The notes under the pieces: model-generated
Seen by the model: the letters and a program-made list of their open reading frames with translations, nothing else
Told to the model about the DNA's origin: nothing
Databases searched by the model: none
Shown: one piece after another, positions 52,246 through 60,537 of the stretch
How the letters are laid out: every line of letters starts with the position of its first letter
How positions within the stretch are numbered: the first letter of the stretch is position 1
Translations under genes and position numbers: made by a program
NCBI GenBank assembly: GCA_020638875.1
Contig: JACKHS010000019.1
Coordinates: 1 to 64,000, forward strand
Origin: Planctomycetota bacterium
GTDB taxonomy: Bacteria > Planctomycetota > UBA1135 > GCA-002686595
DNA: 64,000 nucleotides
Reading direction: 5' to 3'

Positions 52246-52788
52246 ATGACGTCGTTCACGCGCCACGAGTTCCACGGCCTCTTCGTGAGCGAGCGCGACA
52301 AGCTCTTCAGGATGCTGACGAGGCTGACCGGCAACGCCCAGGACGCGGAGGACCTGCTGCAGGAGACCTTCCTGACCGCCTGGCGCAAGCGCGCGACGTT
52401 CGAAGGTCGCGGCGCGCCCGAGGGCTTCCTGCGCACGACCGCGCTGCGCCAGTACCTCAACTGGCACGCGCGCGGCGCGCGGCGGCCGCAGGAGCACTCC
52501 ACCGAGCTCGTCGCGAGCGAGCCGCCCGTGCCGCAGCTCGGGGCCGAGCCCCTCGAGCGCGACGAGGCGCGCGACTTCCTCGTGGGCCGCGTGCGCGCCG
52601 AGCTCGAGCGGCTGCCGCGCGAGGCGCGCGAGGTCTTCCTGCTCTTCCGCTTCGAAGGCCTCTCCTGCCCGGAGATCGCCGAGGCCCTGGGCGCGCCGCT
52701 GAAGACGGTGCAGACCCGCCTGCGGCGCGCGACCCTCGCGCTGGCCGAGCGGCTCGAGCCCCTGCGCGAACACTTCCTCGCCCCCTGA
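52246..52788 (+). CDS. ECF-type RNA polymerase sigma factor
   Basis: A 180-residue ECF factor. Region 2 (about 15-85) has KLFRMLTRLTGNAQDAEDLL, then ETFLTAWRKR; region 4 (about 118-172) has LPREAREVFLLFRFEG, then LSCPEIAEALGAPLKTVQTRLRRA, the -35-binding helix-turn-helix. It is not closely similar to the ECF at 12043. No ribosome-binding site was visible. The stop codon is 4 bp before the next gene, whose N-terminus looks like an anti-sigma factor, so the pair is cotranscribed. Confidence 0.9.
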   Translation: MTSFTRHEFHGLFVSERDKLFRMLTRLTGNAQDAEDLLQETFLTAWRKRATFEGRGAPEGFLRTTALRQYLNWHARGARRPQEHSTELVASEPPVPQLGAEPLERDEARDFLVGRVRAELERLPREAREVFLLFRFEGLSCPEIAEALGAPLKTVQTRLRRATLALAERLEPLREHFLAP

Positions 52789-52792
52789 TCCC

Positions 52793-53884
52793 ATGCGAGA
52801 CGACCACCGACTCGAACGCGCCCGCGCCTGGGCCGAAGGGCGCCTCGACGCCGCGGCGCGCGCGGCCTTCGAGGCCGAACTCGCGGGCGACGAGCAGCTC
52901 GCCGCCTTCGCGCGCGCCTACCGCACCGCTCACCAGGGCACGCGCGACCTCGAGCTCGCCGACCTGCGCTCCTCGCTCGACTTCGCCGCGCTCGAGCCGC
53001 TGCTGGAGGACGAGCGCCGCGCGCGCCCGTGGCGCCGCGTCGCCGCCGCCGCGCTGCTGCTCGTCGCCGCCGGCGGCCTCTGGGCCTGGCGCGTCCACCG
53101 CGCGCGCGACGTCGTGCACCTCGAAGCGATCCGCCTCGCCGACGCGGGCCCCATCGCGCCGGCGCGCGCCGTGCCGGCCTGGTACGCCGAGTACCGCGCC
53201 GTGACCGACGGCGCGATCCAGTGGCTCCCCGACCTCGACGACGGCCTGCGCCTCTCCGCGCTGACCGGCGCGCCGCTGGTGCTGTGGGGCGCGCACCCGA
53301 CCTGCCCGATCTGCAAGGCGATGGGCGAGTCGACCTTCCTCGACGACCGGGTGCAGGACGCCATCGCCGACTGGATCCCGGTGCGGCTCGACGTCATGCA
53401 GACGAGCTACTTCCAGGACCTGAACCCGGTCGAGACGGGCTTCCCCGTCTTCGAGCTGCGCGACGCGGACTTCGAGGAGCTCGACGTGCGCTACGGGATG
53501 GTCGAGGCGCGCGACTTCGAGGCGGCGCTCGAGCAGCACGACCCGGGCGCGGTGCCCCGGCTCGACCTGGCGCGACCGGCGCTGAGCGACCTGCGCGCCG
53601 CGCTCGAGCTCGAGGCCGCCGGTCGCCTGGGCGAGGCGCGCGCGGCCTACGAGCGGCTGCTCGCGACCGCGCCGGCCGAGGGCTACGCGCGCGAGGTGCG
53701 CGGCGACCTCGCGCGGATGGCGTGGCAGGCCGCGCGACCTCGAGGCGCGCTCGCCGACGCCGACCCGGCCGCGGCGCTCGGCCGCGCCGCCGAGCGCTGG
53801 CGCGGCTCGCCGTACGCGCGCGACTTCGAGCGCGTGCTGGAGGTCTGGCGCGCCCGCGGTCGCGTGGAGCTGGTCCAGGGCTGA
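52793..53884 (+). CDS. Membrane anti-sigma-like/thioredoxin-fold fusion protein
   Basis: A 363-residue protein. The first 60 residues (RLERARAWAEGRLDAAARAA) resemble the N-terminal part of a membrane anti-sigma factor but lack a zinc HCC motif. A transmembrane helix (about 83-100) follows. The exported part has a thioredoxin-like fold with the CxxC motif C171-P-I-C174 in HPTCPICKAMGES, and then a helical region of TPR type (about 265-363). Redox state of the Cys pair could act as the signal. This is a structure-based inference; no release mechanism is known. Spacing to the sigma gene is 4 bp. Confidence 0.78.
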   Translation: MRDDHRLERARAWAEGRLDAAARAAFEAELAGDEQLAAFARAYRTAHQGTRDLELADLRSSLDFAALEPLLEDERRARPWRRVAAAALLLVAAGGLWAWRVHRARDVVHLEAIRLADAGPIAPARAVPAWYAEYRAVTDGAIQWLPDLDDGLRLSALTGAPLVLWGAHPTCPICKAMGESTFLDDRVQDAIADWIPVRLDVMQTSYFQDLNPVETGFPVFELRDADFEELDVRYGMVEARDFEAALEQHDPGAVPRLDLARPALSDLRAALELEAAGRLGEARAAYERLLATAPAEGYAREVRGDLARMAWQAARPRGALADADPAAALGRAAERWRGSPYARDFERVLEVWRARGRVELVQG

Positions 53885-53978
53885 GCGCGGCGCGCGCAGC
53901 GCCGCCCACCGCTGCGGAGCTCGTGCAGGCAGGAAGGGCGACTCCTGGGCGGGGGCGTCGCTTCGCGCGCCGCGCGCG

Positions 53979-53984
53979 TACGCT
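53979..53984 (+). promoter_or_regulatory. Candidate -10 box TACGCT of the methyltransferase locus
   Basis: TACGCT with 6 bp to ATG 53991, the same geometry as elsewhere in the window. Confidence 0.4.
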
Positions 53985-53990
53985 CTCCGC

Positions 53991-54826
53991 ATGAGCGACT
54001 CGCGCCCCCTCGCCGCCCTGCTCGCGCAGGGCCCCGCGCTCCTCGACGCGGCGATGGCCACCAGCTCTTCGCGCTCGGCCTCGGCCACGACGAGCCGCCG
54101 CCGGCGTGGAACCTCGCGCACCCCGACGCGTGCGCGCCGTGCACGCCGAGCACCTCGCCGCCGGCGCGCAGGCGGTGCTGACGAACACCTTCCTGGTGAG
54201 CGCGCTCGAGCCGGCGAGCCTGCGCGCGGCGGTGCGCGCTGCGCGCGAGGCGGTCGCGGCGCACGGCGCGGGGCTGGTGGGCGGCGACCTGGGCCCTTCG
54301 CGCCCGGCAGCGACCCTGCGGACGTCGAGCGCGAGAGCGCCGAGCTCGCGCGCGCTCGCCGACGCGGGCGCGATTGGATCGCGCTCGAGACGCTCGGCGA
54401 CCTCGCGCTGGCGCGCGCCGAGGTGGCCGGCGCCGTGCGCGCAGGCTCGAGGTCTCGGCCAGCGTGACGCTCTCGCCCGACGCCGCGAGCACGCGCGTGC
54501 ACGGCGGCGCGACGCTCGCCGAGGCGGCGCGCGCGCTCGCGGAGGCCGGCGCGAGCGCGCTGGGCCTCAACTGCTCGGCCGGCAGCGCGCAGGTGCTGCG
54601 CGCGTTGCCCGAGCTCGTCGCCGCGACGCGCTTGCCCGTGCTCGTGAAGCCCAACGCCGGAGCGCCGCGTCTCGAAGCGGGCGGCCTCGTGTGGGACCAA
54701 CCGCCGGAGGCCTTCGCGGCGGACCTCGCCGAAGCGGTGCGCCTCGGCGCCGCCGCGGTCGGCGGCTGCTGCGGCACGGACGCGCGACACCTGCGCGCCA
54801 CGCGCGCGCGCCTCACGGTACCCTGA
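53991..54826 (+). pseudogene. Homocysteine S-methyltransferase-family gene, frame-disrupted
   Basis: The protein is recognisable but spread over all three frames: ALLDAAMAT, then QLFALGLGHDEPPPAWNLAH, then VRAVHAEHLAAGAQAVLTN, then FAPGSDPADVERESAELAR, then DWIALETLGDLALARAEV, then a last stable frame from LEVSASVTLSPDAAS to the stop at 54824-54826. That last part holds LNCSAG and the zinc-binding GGCCGTD. I count at least six one-base shifts between about 54060 and 54460, mostly as if bases were missing. An intact enzyme would transfer a methyl group to homocysteine to make methionine. Either sequence errors or a pseudogene; the reading of the last 120 residues is undisturbed. Confidence 0.7.
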
Positions 54827-54872
54827 GCGCGCGGCGAGGTGGGCTCGCCGCGCGACGTGAGGAGCGAACACG

Positions 54873-55391
54873 ATGGCGATGGAGACGGCGACGCTGGCGG
54901 CAGGGTGCTTCTGGTGCGTGGAGGCCGTGCTGCAGCAGGTGGACGGCGTGCAAGCCGTCGTGTCGGGCTTCATGGGCGGCCGCACGGCGCACCCGACCTA
55001 CGAGGACATCTGCCGCGGCGACACGAACCACGCCGAGGTGGTGCAGGTCGAGTTCGACCCCGACGTGCTGCCCTACGCCGAGCTGCTCGAGTGGTTCTGG
55101 CGCCTGCACGACCCGACCACGCTGAACCGCCAGGGCGCGGACGTCGGCACGCAGTACCGCTCGGCGATCTTCGTGCACTCGCCCGAGCAGCGCGCGGAGG
55201 CCGAGCGCTCGAAGGCCGCCGCCGACGCCTCGGGGCGCTTCGCGCGGCCGATCGTCACCGAGATCACGGACGCCGGGCCCTTCACCGCGGCCGACCTGAA
55301 GCACCAGGACTACTACCGCCGCAACCGCGAGCAGGCCTACTGCGCGATCGTCATCGCGCCGAAGCTCGACAAGCTCGGGCTGGACGCGTGA
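54873..55391 (+). CDS. msrA: Peptide methionine-S-sulfoxide reductase MsrA
   Basis: A 172-residue MsrA. The active-site GCFWC motif starts at residue 11 (C12, F13, W14), with MGGRTAHPTYEDICRGDTNHAEVVQV following; all are family hallmarks. It reduces methionine-S-sulfoxide in proteins with thioredoxin as donor. No MsrB domain is fused. An AGGAG at 54859-54863 precedes ATG 54873, a proper ribosome-binding site. The stop lies 31 bp before the next gene. Confidence 0.92.
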   Translation: MAMETATLAAGCFWCVEAVLQQVDGVQAVVSGFMGGRTAHPTYEDICRGDTNHAEVVQVEFDPDVLPYAELLEWFWRLHDPTTLNRQGADVGTQYRSAIFVHSPEQRAEAERSKAAADASGRFARPIVTEITDAGPFTAADLKHQDYYRRNREQAYCAIVIAPKLDKLGLDA

Positions 55392-55422
55392 ACCGCGCGG
55401 CGCCACGGGGCGTTCTCGCGAC

Positions 55423-56592
55423 GTGACCCCGCGCCTGGTCCTCGCGCTCGTCCTCGCTGCCGCCGCGCTCGCGGTGTGCGTGACGACCTGCGGCGAGCGG
55501 CGCGCGGAAGGGCTCGAGCTGCCCGCACCGGCGCAGCTCAGCGAGCCCGCCCCCGGCGAGCTCGCGCCCGCGCCGGCGGCGGCGGCCGAGCCGCTCGCGC
55601 GCGACGAGGCCGCGGCGCGCGAGCTCGAGCCGGCGGAGGAGCCGGGCGCCGCCGACCCGTACCCGCCGCTGCCCGAGGACCCGGTCGAGCTCGGAGCGTG
55701 CGCGCTCGAGCTGCACCTCGTCGACGACGAGACGGGCGCGCCGGTCGCGGGCGGCGTGCAGCTCTGGCGGCTGCGCGCGCCCGAGACCCACGGGTGGAGC
55801 GCGGGCGATCAGCGCCAGGCCGCGGAGCACGTGCCCTCCGAGGGCTTCACCTTCGAGGCGCTCCCCGCGGGCGAGTACCGCGTCGTGCACCTCGGCGACG
55901 CGCCCGACGCGCCCGACCCGCCGGCGTTCTGGGTCAACGGCGCGCTGACCGTGCACACGCTGCGCGTGCATCCTGCGGAGAAGCGCGTCGTCTTCCTCGA
56001 GCTGCGCGACCTCGGCGGTGCGCGGCTCGAGACGATCGACGTCCGGCGCGGCCACAGCTCCGCGTCGGAGCGCGAGCCCGCGACGCCCGAGTGGGTCCGG
56101 GCGCGCGCGCCCAAGCGCGAAGGTTGGGGCTGGGGCGGCGGCGGCGCCGGCGGCTCGTACAGCAGCAGTCACCGCAGTTGGCGCACGCTCACCGCGGGAC
56201 CGCGCGGCTTCGAGCTGGGCGAGGTGCAGGCGAGCGACCGCGACACCGAGCGCACGCAGACCTTTCGCCTGCGCGACGCGAGCGGGGCCGAGGTCGACCT
56301 CGACGTCGGCCCGCTGCCCGCCGCGAACGGGCGCTTGCTCGCGACCTTCGTCGGCGAGGACGACGCGCTCGCCAACGTGCGCCTGCCCGACGGCGGCGAC
56401 GCGCGCGGTTGGGAGGAGACGCACTGGGTGAAGCTGCACCCCGCCGTCGCCGACGACGCGCACCCGGGCGCCGACTTCGGCGACACGCTCGTCGAGGTCG
56501 TGCTCTACGACCGCCGCGCGACGCCGCTGCACGTGGCGTGGCGCCTCGGGCAGGGCTTCGCGCCCGTCGTGCTCGACGCCGAGGAGCGCTGA
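55423..56592 (+). CDS. Exported protein of unknown function, possible lipoprotein
   Basis: A 389-residue protein starting at GTG 55423 with a signal-like segment LVLALVLAAAALAVCVTTC; a cysteine (Cys18 or Cys22) could carry a lipid anchor. An Ala/Glu/Pro-rich linker (about 30-85) precedes a domain that starts LELHLVDDETGAPVAGGVQLW, an Ig/transthyretin-like carboxypeptidase-regulatory beginning. A Gly-rich insertion (GWGWGGGGAGGSYSSSH) lies in the middle. The remainder is beta-rich. I do not recognise a family. It is probably cotranscribed with msrA. Confidence 0.65.
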   Translation: MTPRLVLALVLAAAALAVCVTTCGERRAEGLELPAPAQLSEPAPGELAPAPAAAAEPLARDEAAARELEPAEEPGAADPYPPLPEDPVELGACALELHLVDDETGAPVAGGVQLWRLRAPETHGWSAGDQRQAAEHVPSEGFTFEALPAGEYRVVHLGDAPDAPDPPAFWVNGALTVHTLRVHPAEKRVVFLELRDLGGARLETIDVRRGHSSASEREPATPEWVRARAPKREGWGWGGGGAGGSYSSSHRSWRTLTAGPRGFELGEVQASDRDTERTQTFRLRDASGAEVDLDVGPLPAANGRLLATFVGEDDALANVRLPDGGDARGWEETHWVKLHPAVADDAHPGADFGDTLVEVVLYDRRATPLHVAWRLGQGFAPVVLDAEER

Positions 56593-56596
56593 CGCG

Positions 56597-56632
56597 CGCG
56601 CCGCGGGCGTGAGACGTCACGCGCTCGGCGCG
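56597..56632. terminator. Nested hairpin between convergent genes
   Basis: CGCGCCG (56597-56603) pairs with CGGCGCG (56626-56632), and inside it GCGTGA (56607-56612) pairs with TCACGC (56617-56622). It starts 5 bp after the stop of the 55423 gene. Confidence 0.5.
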
Positions 56633-56693
56633 CTGCTCGCGCCGCGAGGCGGTTGACCGGGGGCGGGCCGGCGAGCCGTCGCCGCGCGGACGC

Positions 56694-57731
56694 TCAGCGC
56701 CCGGCCAGCGCGGTGAGCAGCTTGAAGCCCAGGCGCCCGAGGCCGCGGCGCGGGTCGGCGAGGCGCGTCGCGACGTAGCGGCCGCCGCGCTCGAGCGCGT
56801 AGTCGACGAGCGCGTCCTCGAGCGCCGCATCGAGCGGGTAGGCGCCGCCGCCGGCGACGACCGAGCGCATCAGCGCCAGCAGGCCGACGCGCTTGAGCCC
56901 GTCCATCCACGCCGTCGCGCCGGGGCCGGCGCCGCGCGGGCCGACGAGCGCGCGCTCGACGTCGTCGAAGCGGCGCACGTGGTCACCGGCGCGGAAGCCC
57001 GCCAGCGCCTCGCCCTCGAGCAGCGGCTCGAGGCGCAGCGTCGCGGCCGGGTCGTCGTGGTCGCACACGACGCCGCGCTCGAACTCGAAGCGCAGCGTGC
57101 CGGCGGCGTAGTCGCGCGGATCGAGCAGCGTCGCCGAGCGCAGCGCGCCGTCGCTGCGCGCGACGGTCAGCACGCGCTCGCGGCGGCCGGCGTCGAGCCG
57201 GCGTTGGCGCGCGCGCACCACGCGCGCGCCCGAGAGCGCGGCCTTGGCCATCGCGACGCCGTGGTAGGCGTAGGCCGAGCGGTCGAAGGTCGCGCTCACG
57301 AGCGCGCCGAGCTCGCCGGAGCGCTCGAGCGCGTGGATCGGCGCGAAGCACGGCAGCGGCTCGGTGTCCTCGGTGACGCTCACCGCGCGGAAGCCCGCGA
57401 GGCGGTCGAGGTGGCCGAAGTGGCGCACGAGCATCACCGGCGTCTCGATCAAGAGCTCGAGGCGCGCGACGTCGAAGCGGCGCAGGTGCGCGAGCACGCT
57501 CGGCACGGCCGGCTTGGACACGACCATGTAGACGAGGTCGACCTCGGCGAGGCGCGCGGCGTCGAGCGCGTCGAGGGCGCTGACGGCGTAGCGCTCGCCG
57601 CCGGCCTCGATCTCCTTCGGCTTGCGCGAGACGACACCGGCGACCTCGAGGCCTTCGCACGCCGCGAACACCGGCAGCGCGGCCTTGCGCACGCGCTCGC
57701 CCGAGCCGACGACGAGCACGCGCCTAGCCAC
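56694..57731 (-). CDS. Gfo/Idh/MocA-type oxidoreductase-like protein
   Basis: A 345-residue protein from GTG 57731. The N-terminus VARRVLVVGSGERVRKAALP is a Rossmann-type NAD(P)-binding start, followed by IETPVMLVR, resembling the EKP region of Gfo/Idh/MocA enzymes (Pro present, Lys replaced). Normal family members are about 330-380 residues. It overlaps the stop of the GMC gene by 8 bases (57724-57731). The pair may act in sequence on a sugar or sugar-alcohol; that is inference. The divergent EKP motif leaves catalytic activity open. Confidence 0.75.
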   Translation of the reverse strand: MARRVLVVGSGERVRKAALPVFAACEGLEVAGVVSRKPKEIEAGGERYAVSALDALDAARLAEVDLVYMVVSKPAVPSVLAHLRRFDVARLELLIETPVMLVRHFGHLDRLAGFRAVSVTEDTEPLPCFAPIHALERSGELGALVSATFDRSAYAYHGVAMAKAALSGARVVRARQRRLDAGRRERVLTVARSDGALRSATLLDPRDYAAGTLRFEFERGVVCDHDDPAATLRLEPLLEGEALAGFRAGDHVRRFDDVERALVGPRGAGPGATAWMDGLKRVGLLALMRSVVAGGGAYPLDAALEDALVDYALERGGRYVATRLADPRRGLGRLGFKLLTALAGR

Positions 57732-59397
57732 GCGCGGCCTCCTCGAGCGCGAAGACCTCCGTCGCGAGGTGGCGCGCCAGGCGGATCGACAGCGCGACGA
57801 TCGTGAAGGTCGGGTTGGCACAGCCGCTGGTCGGGAAGACCGAACCGCCGGCGCAGTAGACGTTCTCGACGGTGTGGAGCTTGAGGTTCGGGTCGCACAC
57901 CGACGTCGCCGGGTCGCTGCCCATGCGCGTCGTGCCGAGGTGGTGCGAGGCGTCCTCGGTGATCGGCCAGGGCGTGCGCGTGGCGAGGTCGGTCTCGAGC
58001 CGGCCGACGCCGCTCGCGGCGAGCTCGCGCGCGAGGACCTCGTGCAGCTCGACGAGCGAGCGGCGGTCGAGCGCGGACGTGTCGTGCACCGCGCGCGGCA
58101 CCGGAACGCCGTTGGCGTCGCGCGCGTCGGTCAGCGTCACGCGGTTCTCGGGCCGCGGCTCCATCTCCATGAAGTTGCGCAGGCGCACGCGCTCGATGCG
58201 CGGCTTCTTGCGCGAGAGGCGGTGGTACAGGTACGCGCCGACGCGGCGCGCATCGAGCGGGATCGCGAGCGCGACCTTCAGCCAGCCGAGCAGCGACTTG
58301 CGCTCGTTCTGGAAGTCGGAGTCGTCGCCGGTCTCGGAGTAGTCGCGCAGCTCGACGACCTCGTCCTGCTTGCCGCGCTTCCACGAGCGCAGCACGAACG
58401 CGCTGCGCTTGACGAGCAGCACGAGCGCTTCGACCCCGTGGCTGTCCGACCACGGGAAGAGCGGCTCGAGCCGCACGTAGCTGTTGAGCAGCCCGCGGCG
58501 CTCCTGCTCGTCCTCGCCGAAGCGCAGGCCGGCGTAGCCCGCGTAGCCGCGGTGCAGGCAGCCGAAGAAGTACGGCACGTCCTCGACCGGCTGCGCGAGG
58601 TGCAGCACGCCGAGGTAGTTCTTGGGGTGGTTCATCAGGTAGCGGCCGACCTGATCGCGCTCGTTGCCGAGGCCCGCGGGCGCGGCGCCGCGCGAGGCGA
58701 GCAGGAGGCGCGCGTTCTCGAGACCGCCGGTGGCGAGCACGAACGCGCGTCCGCGCACGAGGTGCTCGCGGCCGCCGCGCGTGCGCACGCGCGCCGCCTC
58801 GACGCGCGCGCCGCCGTCGGTCGCGACGAGCTCGGTCACCGTCGCGTCGAGCCACAGGTCGACGCCGCCCGCCTCGTAGAGGTGCCGCTGCTCCCTGCCG
58901 AAGTCCTGCGGCTCGTCGCAGGCGAGGAAGACCTTCTCGTCGACCGCGCTCCAACGCGGCTGCAGGGCGCCCCGCGCGCGCAGCTCGCGGAACTCGTCGA
59001 AGAGCGCCTCGTCGGCGAAGCGGTAGCGTTCGGCGGCCGCGCGCCAGTCGCGCCACAGCTCCGCGCGCGTGACCGGCCAGCCCGAGTGCGCGAGCCACGG
59101 CCGGTGGCGCAGGTCGGCCTCGTCGAGCGGACTCGACAGCCCGGCCCACGTCGTCGACGCGCCGCCGAGCACGCGCTCGCGCGAGTACTCCTTGACGTGG
59201 ATGCCCGCGCTCTCGACGTGGCGCAGCGCGTCGTGGTGCGCGGTCGTGCGCGCGAGGCCGCTCTCGAGCACGCAGATCGCGAGCCCGCGCCCGGCGAGCT
59301 CGGCCGCCACGGTGGCGCCGGCGGGGCCCGAGCCCACGATCACCAGGTCGTAGGCGCGTTCGGGGCCAGTCGGGTGGCTGTCGAGGTCGGCGATCAT
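57724..59397 (-). CDS. GMC-family oxidoreductase
   Basis: A 557-residue FAD enzyme of the glucose-methanol-choline family. The FAD fold is YDLVIVGSGPAGATVAAELA (about 17-36), with later VLGGASTTWAG and VLATGGLENARLLLAS; the C-terminal HHLGTTRMGSDPATSV and FPTSGCANPTFTIVALSIR are family signatures, with His in the active site. It oxidizes an alcohol or sugar and passes electrons to oxygen or a cytochrome. A TAGCCT box lies 13 bp before ATG 59397. Its stop overlaps the Gfo/Idh-type gene. Substrate unknown. Confidence 0.88.
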   Translation of the reverse strand: MIADLDSHPTGPERAYDLVIVGSGPAGATVAAELAGRGLAICVLESGLARTTAHHDALRHVESAGIHVKEYSRERVLGGASTTWAGLSSPLDEADLRHRPWLAHSGWPVTRAELWRDWRAAAERYRFADEALFDEFRELRARGALQPRWSAVDEKVFLACDEPQDFGREQRHLYEAGGVDLWLDATVTELVATDGGARVEAARVRTRGGREHLVRGRAFVLATGGLENARLLLASRGAAPAGLGNERDQVGRYLMNHPKNYLGVLHLAQPVEDVPYFFGCLHRGYAGYAGLRFGEDEQERRGLLNSYVRLEPLFPWSDSHGVEALVLLVKRSAFVLRSWKRGKQDEVVELRDYSETGDDSDFQNERKSLLGWLKVALAIPLDARRVGAYLYHRLSRKKPRIERVRLRNFMEMEPRPENRVTLTDARDANGVPVPRAVHDTSALDRRSLVELHEVLARELAASGVGRLETDLATRTPWPITEDASHHLGTTRMGSDPATSVCDPNLKLHTVENVYCAGGSVFPTSGCANPTFTIVALSIRLARHLATEVFALEEAARG

Positions 59398-59410
59398 GGG
59401 GTCGCGGCGC

Positions 59411-59416
59411 AGGCTA
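59411..59416 (-). promoter_or_regulatory. Candidate -10 box TAGCCT of the GMC gene
   Basis: TAGCCT on the minus strand, 13 bp before ATG 59397; a very short leader is predicted. Confidence 0.35.
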
Positions 59417-59463
59417 CCCCAGCGCGCGGCCCGGGCCGAAGAGGCCGCCGCGGGATTCCTGCG

Positions 59464-60411
59464 CTACATCCAGCGCGCGCGGATCGCGCCCAGCATCGCG
59501 GCCACCATGCGGTGCGAGGCGTCGGTGTAGCCGCCGCTGGTCGTGACGACCGTGGGCACGCCGCGCCGCGCGAGGCTCTCGAGCACGAACACGTCGCGCG
59601 CGAGCACGTCCGCCTCGCCGAGCTCCATGAGCCCCAGCGGATCGCCCGCGACCACGTCGGTGCCGGCGTTGTAGAGCGCGAGCTCGGGCGCGAACTCGTC
59701 CAGCGCCGGACCGAGGTGCGCCTCGAGCACGCCGAGGTACTCGGCGCCGCGCGCGCCGGTGCGCAGCGGGTGGTCCCAGCGGATGCCGGCCTTGGCCTGC
59801 TCGTCCTGCGGCCAGATGTCGGCGTTGTAGACGTCGAAGACCGCCACGCGCTCGTCGTGCAGGTAGGCGGCCTCGACGCCGTTGCCCTGGTGCGCGTCGA
59901 GGTCGATCACCAGCGCGCGCGCGAGCCCTTGCTCGGCGCGCACGGCCTCGAGCGCGATCGCCAGGTCCGCGTACACGCAGAAGCCCTCGCCGCGCCACGG
60001 CTTGGCGTGGTGGTAACCGCCGGCGAGGTTCACGACGAGGCCGCGCTCGCGTGCGTGCCGGGCGGCCTCGACCGTACCGCCGGTCGCCAGGCGCATCGGC
60101 GCGAGCACGGCGCGCTCGAGCAGGTCGAGCGGCACCTGCGCGGCGAGCGGCACCTCGAGCACCTCCGCGATCACCTCGGGCGACGCGAGCGAGGCGAGGT
60201 AGGCGCCGGTGTGCACGCGCTCGAGCTCGGCGCGCGTGACCTCGCGGGGCGCGAGGCGCGCCTCGGCCGGGACGGCGCCGCCGGCCTCGAACAACGCCCA
60301 CGCGCGCTGCGCGCGCAGGCCGTCGAAGTGGTGCAGGTTCGCCAGCACCCGCGCCAGCTCCGCAGGCAGGCGGAAGTCGTAGGCCGGCGAGTGGACGAAG
60401 GCGGGGCGCAT
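59464..60411 (-). CDS. Histone-deacetylase-family hydrolase
   Basis: A 315-residue member of the arginase/deacetylase fold. Zinc and catalysis residues are H134/H135 in LAGGYHHAKPWRGEGFCVY, and D170, D172 and H174 in VIDLDAHQGNG. Bacterial members deacetylate polyamines, acetoin-related compounds or lysine residues; sequence alone does not choose. ATG 60411 has no Shine-Dalgarno but a TATGCT 6 bp upstream. It stands alone and is followed by the GMC unit. Confidence 0.9.
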   Translation of the reverse strand: MRPAFVHSPAYDFRLPAELARVLANLHHFDGLRAQRAWALFEAGGAVPAEARLAPREVTRAELERVHTGAYLASLASPEVIAEVLEVPLAAQVPLDLLERAVLAPMRLATGGTVEAARHARERGLVVNLAGGYHHAKPWRGEGFCVYADLAIALEAVRAEQGLARALVIDLDAHQGNGVEAAYLHDERVAVFDVYNADIWPQDEQAKAGIRWDHPLRTGARGAEYLGVLEAHLGPALDEFAPELALYNAGTDVVAGDPLGLMELGEADVLARDVFVLESLARRGVPTVVTTSGGYTDASHRMVAAMLGAIRARWM

Positions 60412-60417
60412 CGCGGC

Positions 60418-60423
60418 AGCATA
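60418..60423 (-). promoter_or_regulatory. Candidate -10 box TATGCT of the deacetylase gene
   Basis: TATGCT on the minus strand, 6 bp before ATG 60411, no Shine-Dalgarno. Confidence 0.45.
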
Positions 60424-60503
60424 GCGGCGCGCCCCGCACCGACGAGCGGCGCCCGCCGACCGGAGATCGACGGGCGCCTGGCTCGGGGAATCACGTGCGT
60501 GGA

Positions 60504-60530
60504 GCCCGTGGTGTGGGCCCCGTCACGGGC
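60504..60530 (-). terminator. 7-bp hairpin after the secreted thioredoxin gene
   Basis: GCCCGTG (60504-60510) pairs with CACGGGC (60524-60530) across a 13-nt loop, 8 bp beyond the stop of the gene at 60538-61551. Confidence 0.4.
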
Positions 60531-60537
60531 GAGCAGT

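Noticed and set aside
48553..52794. Very long minus- and plus-strand open frames across the PqiA and MMPL genes
   Set aside because: They have no family features and conflict with two clear membrane-protein genes.
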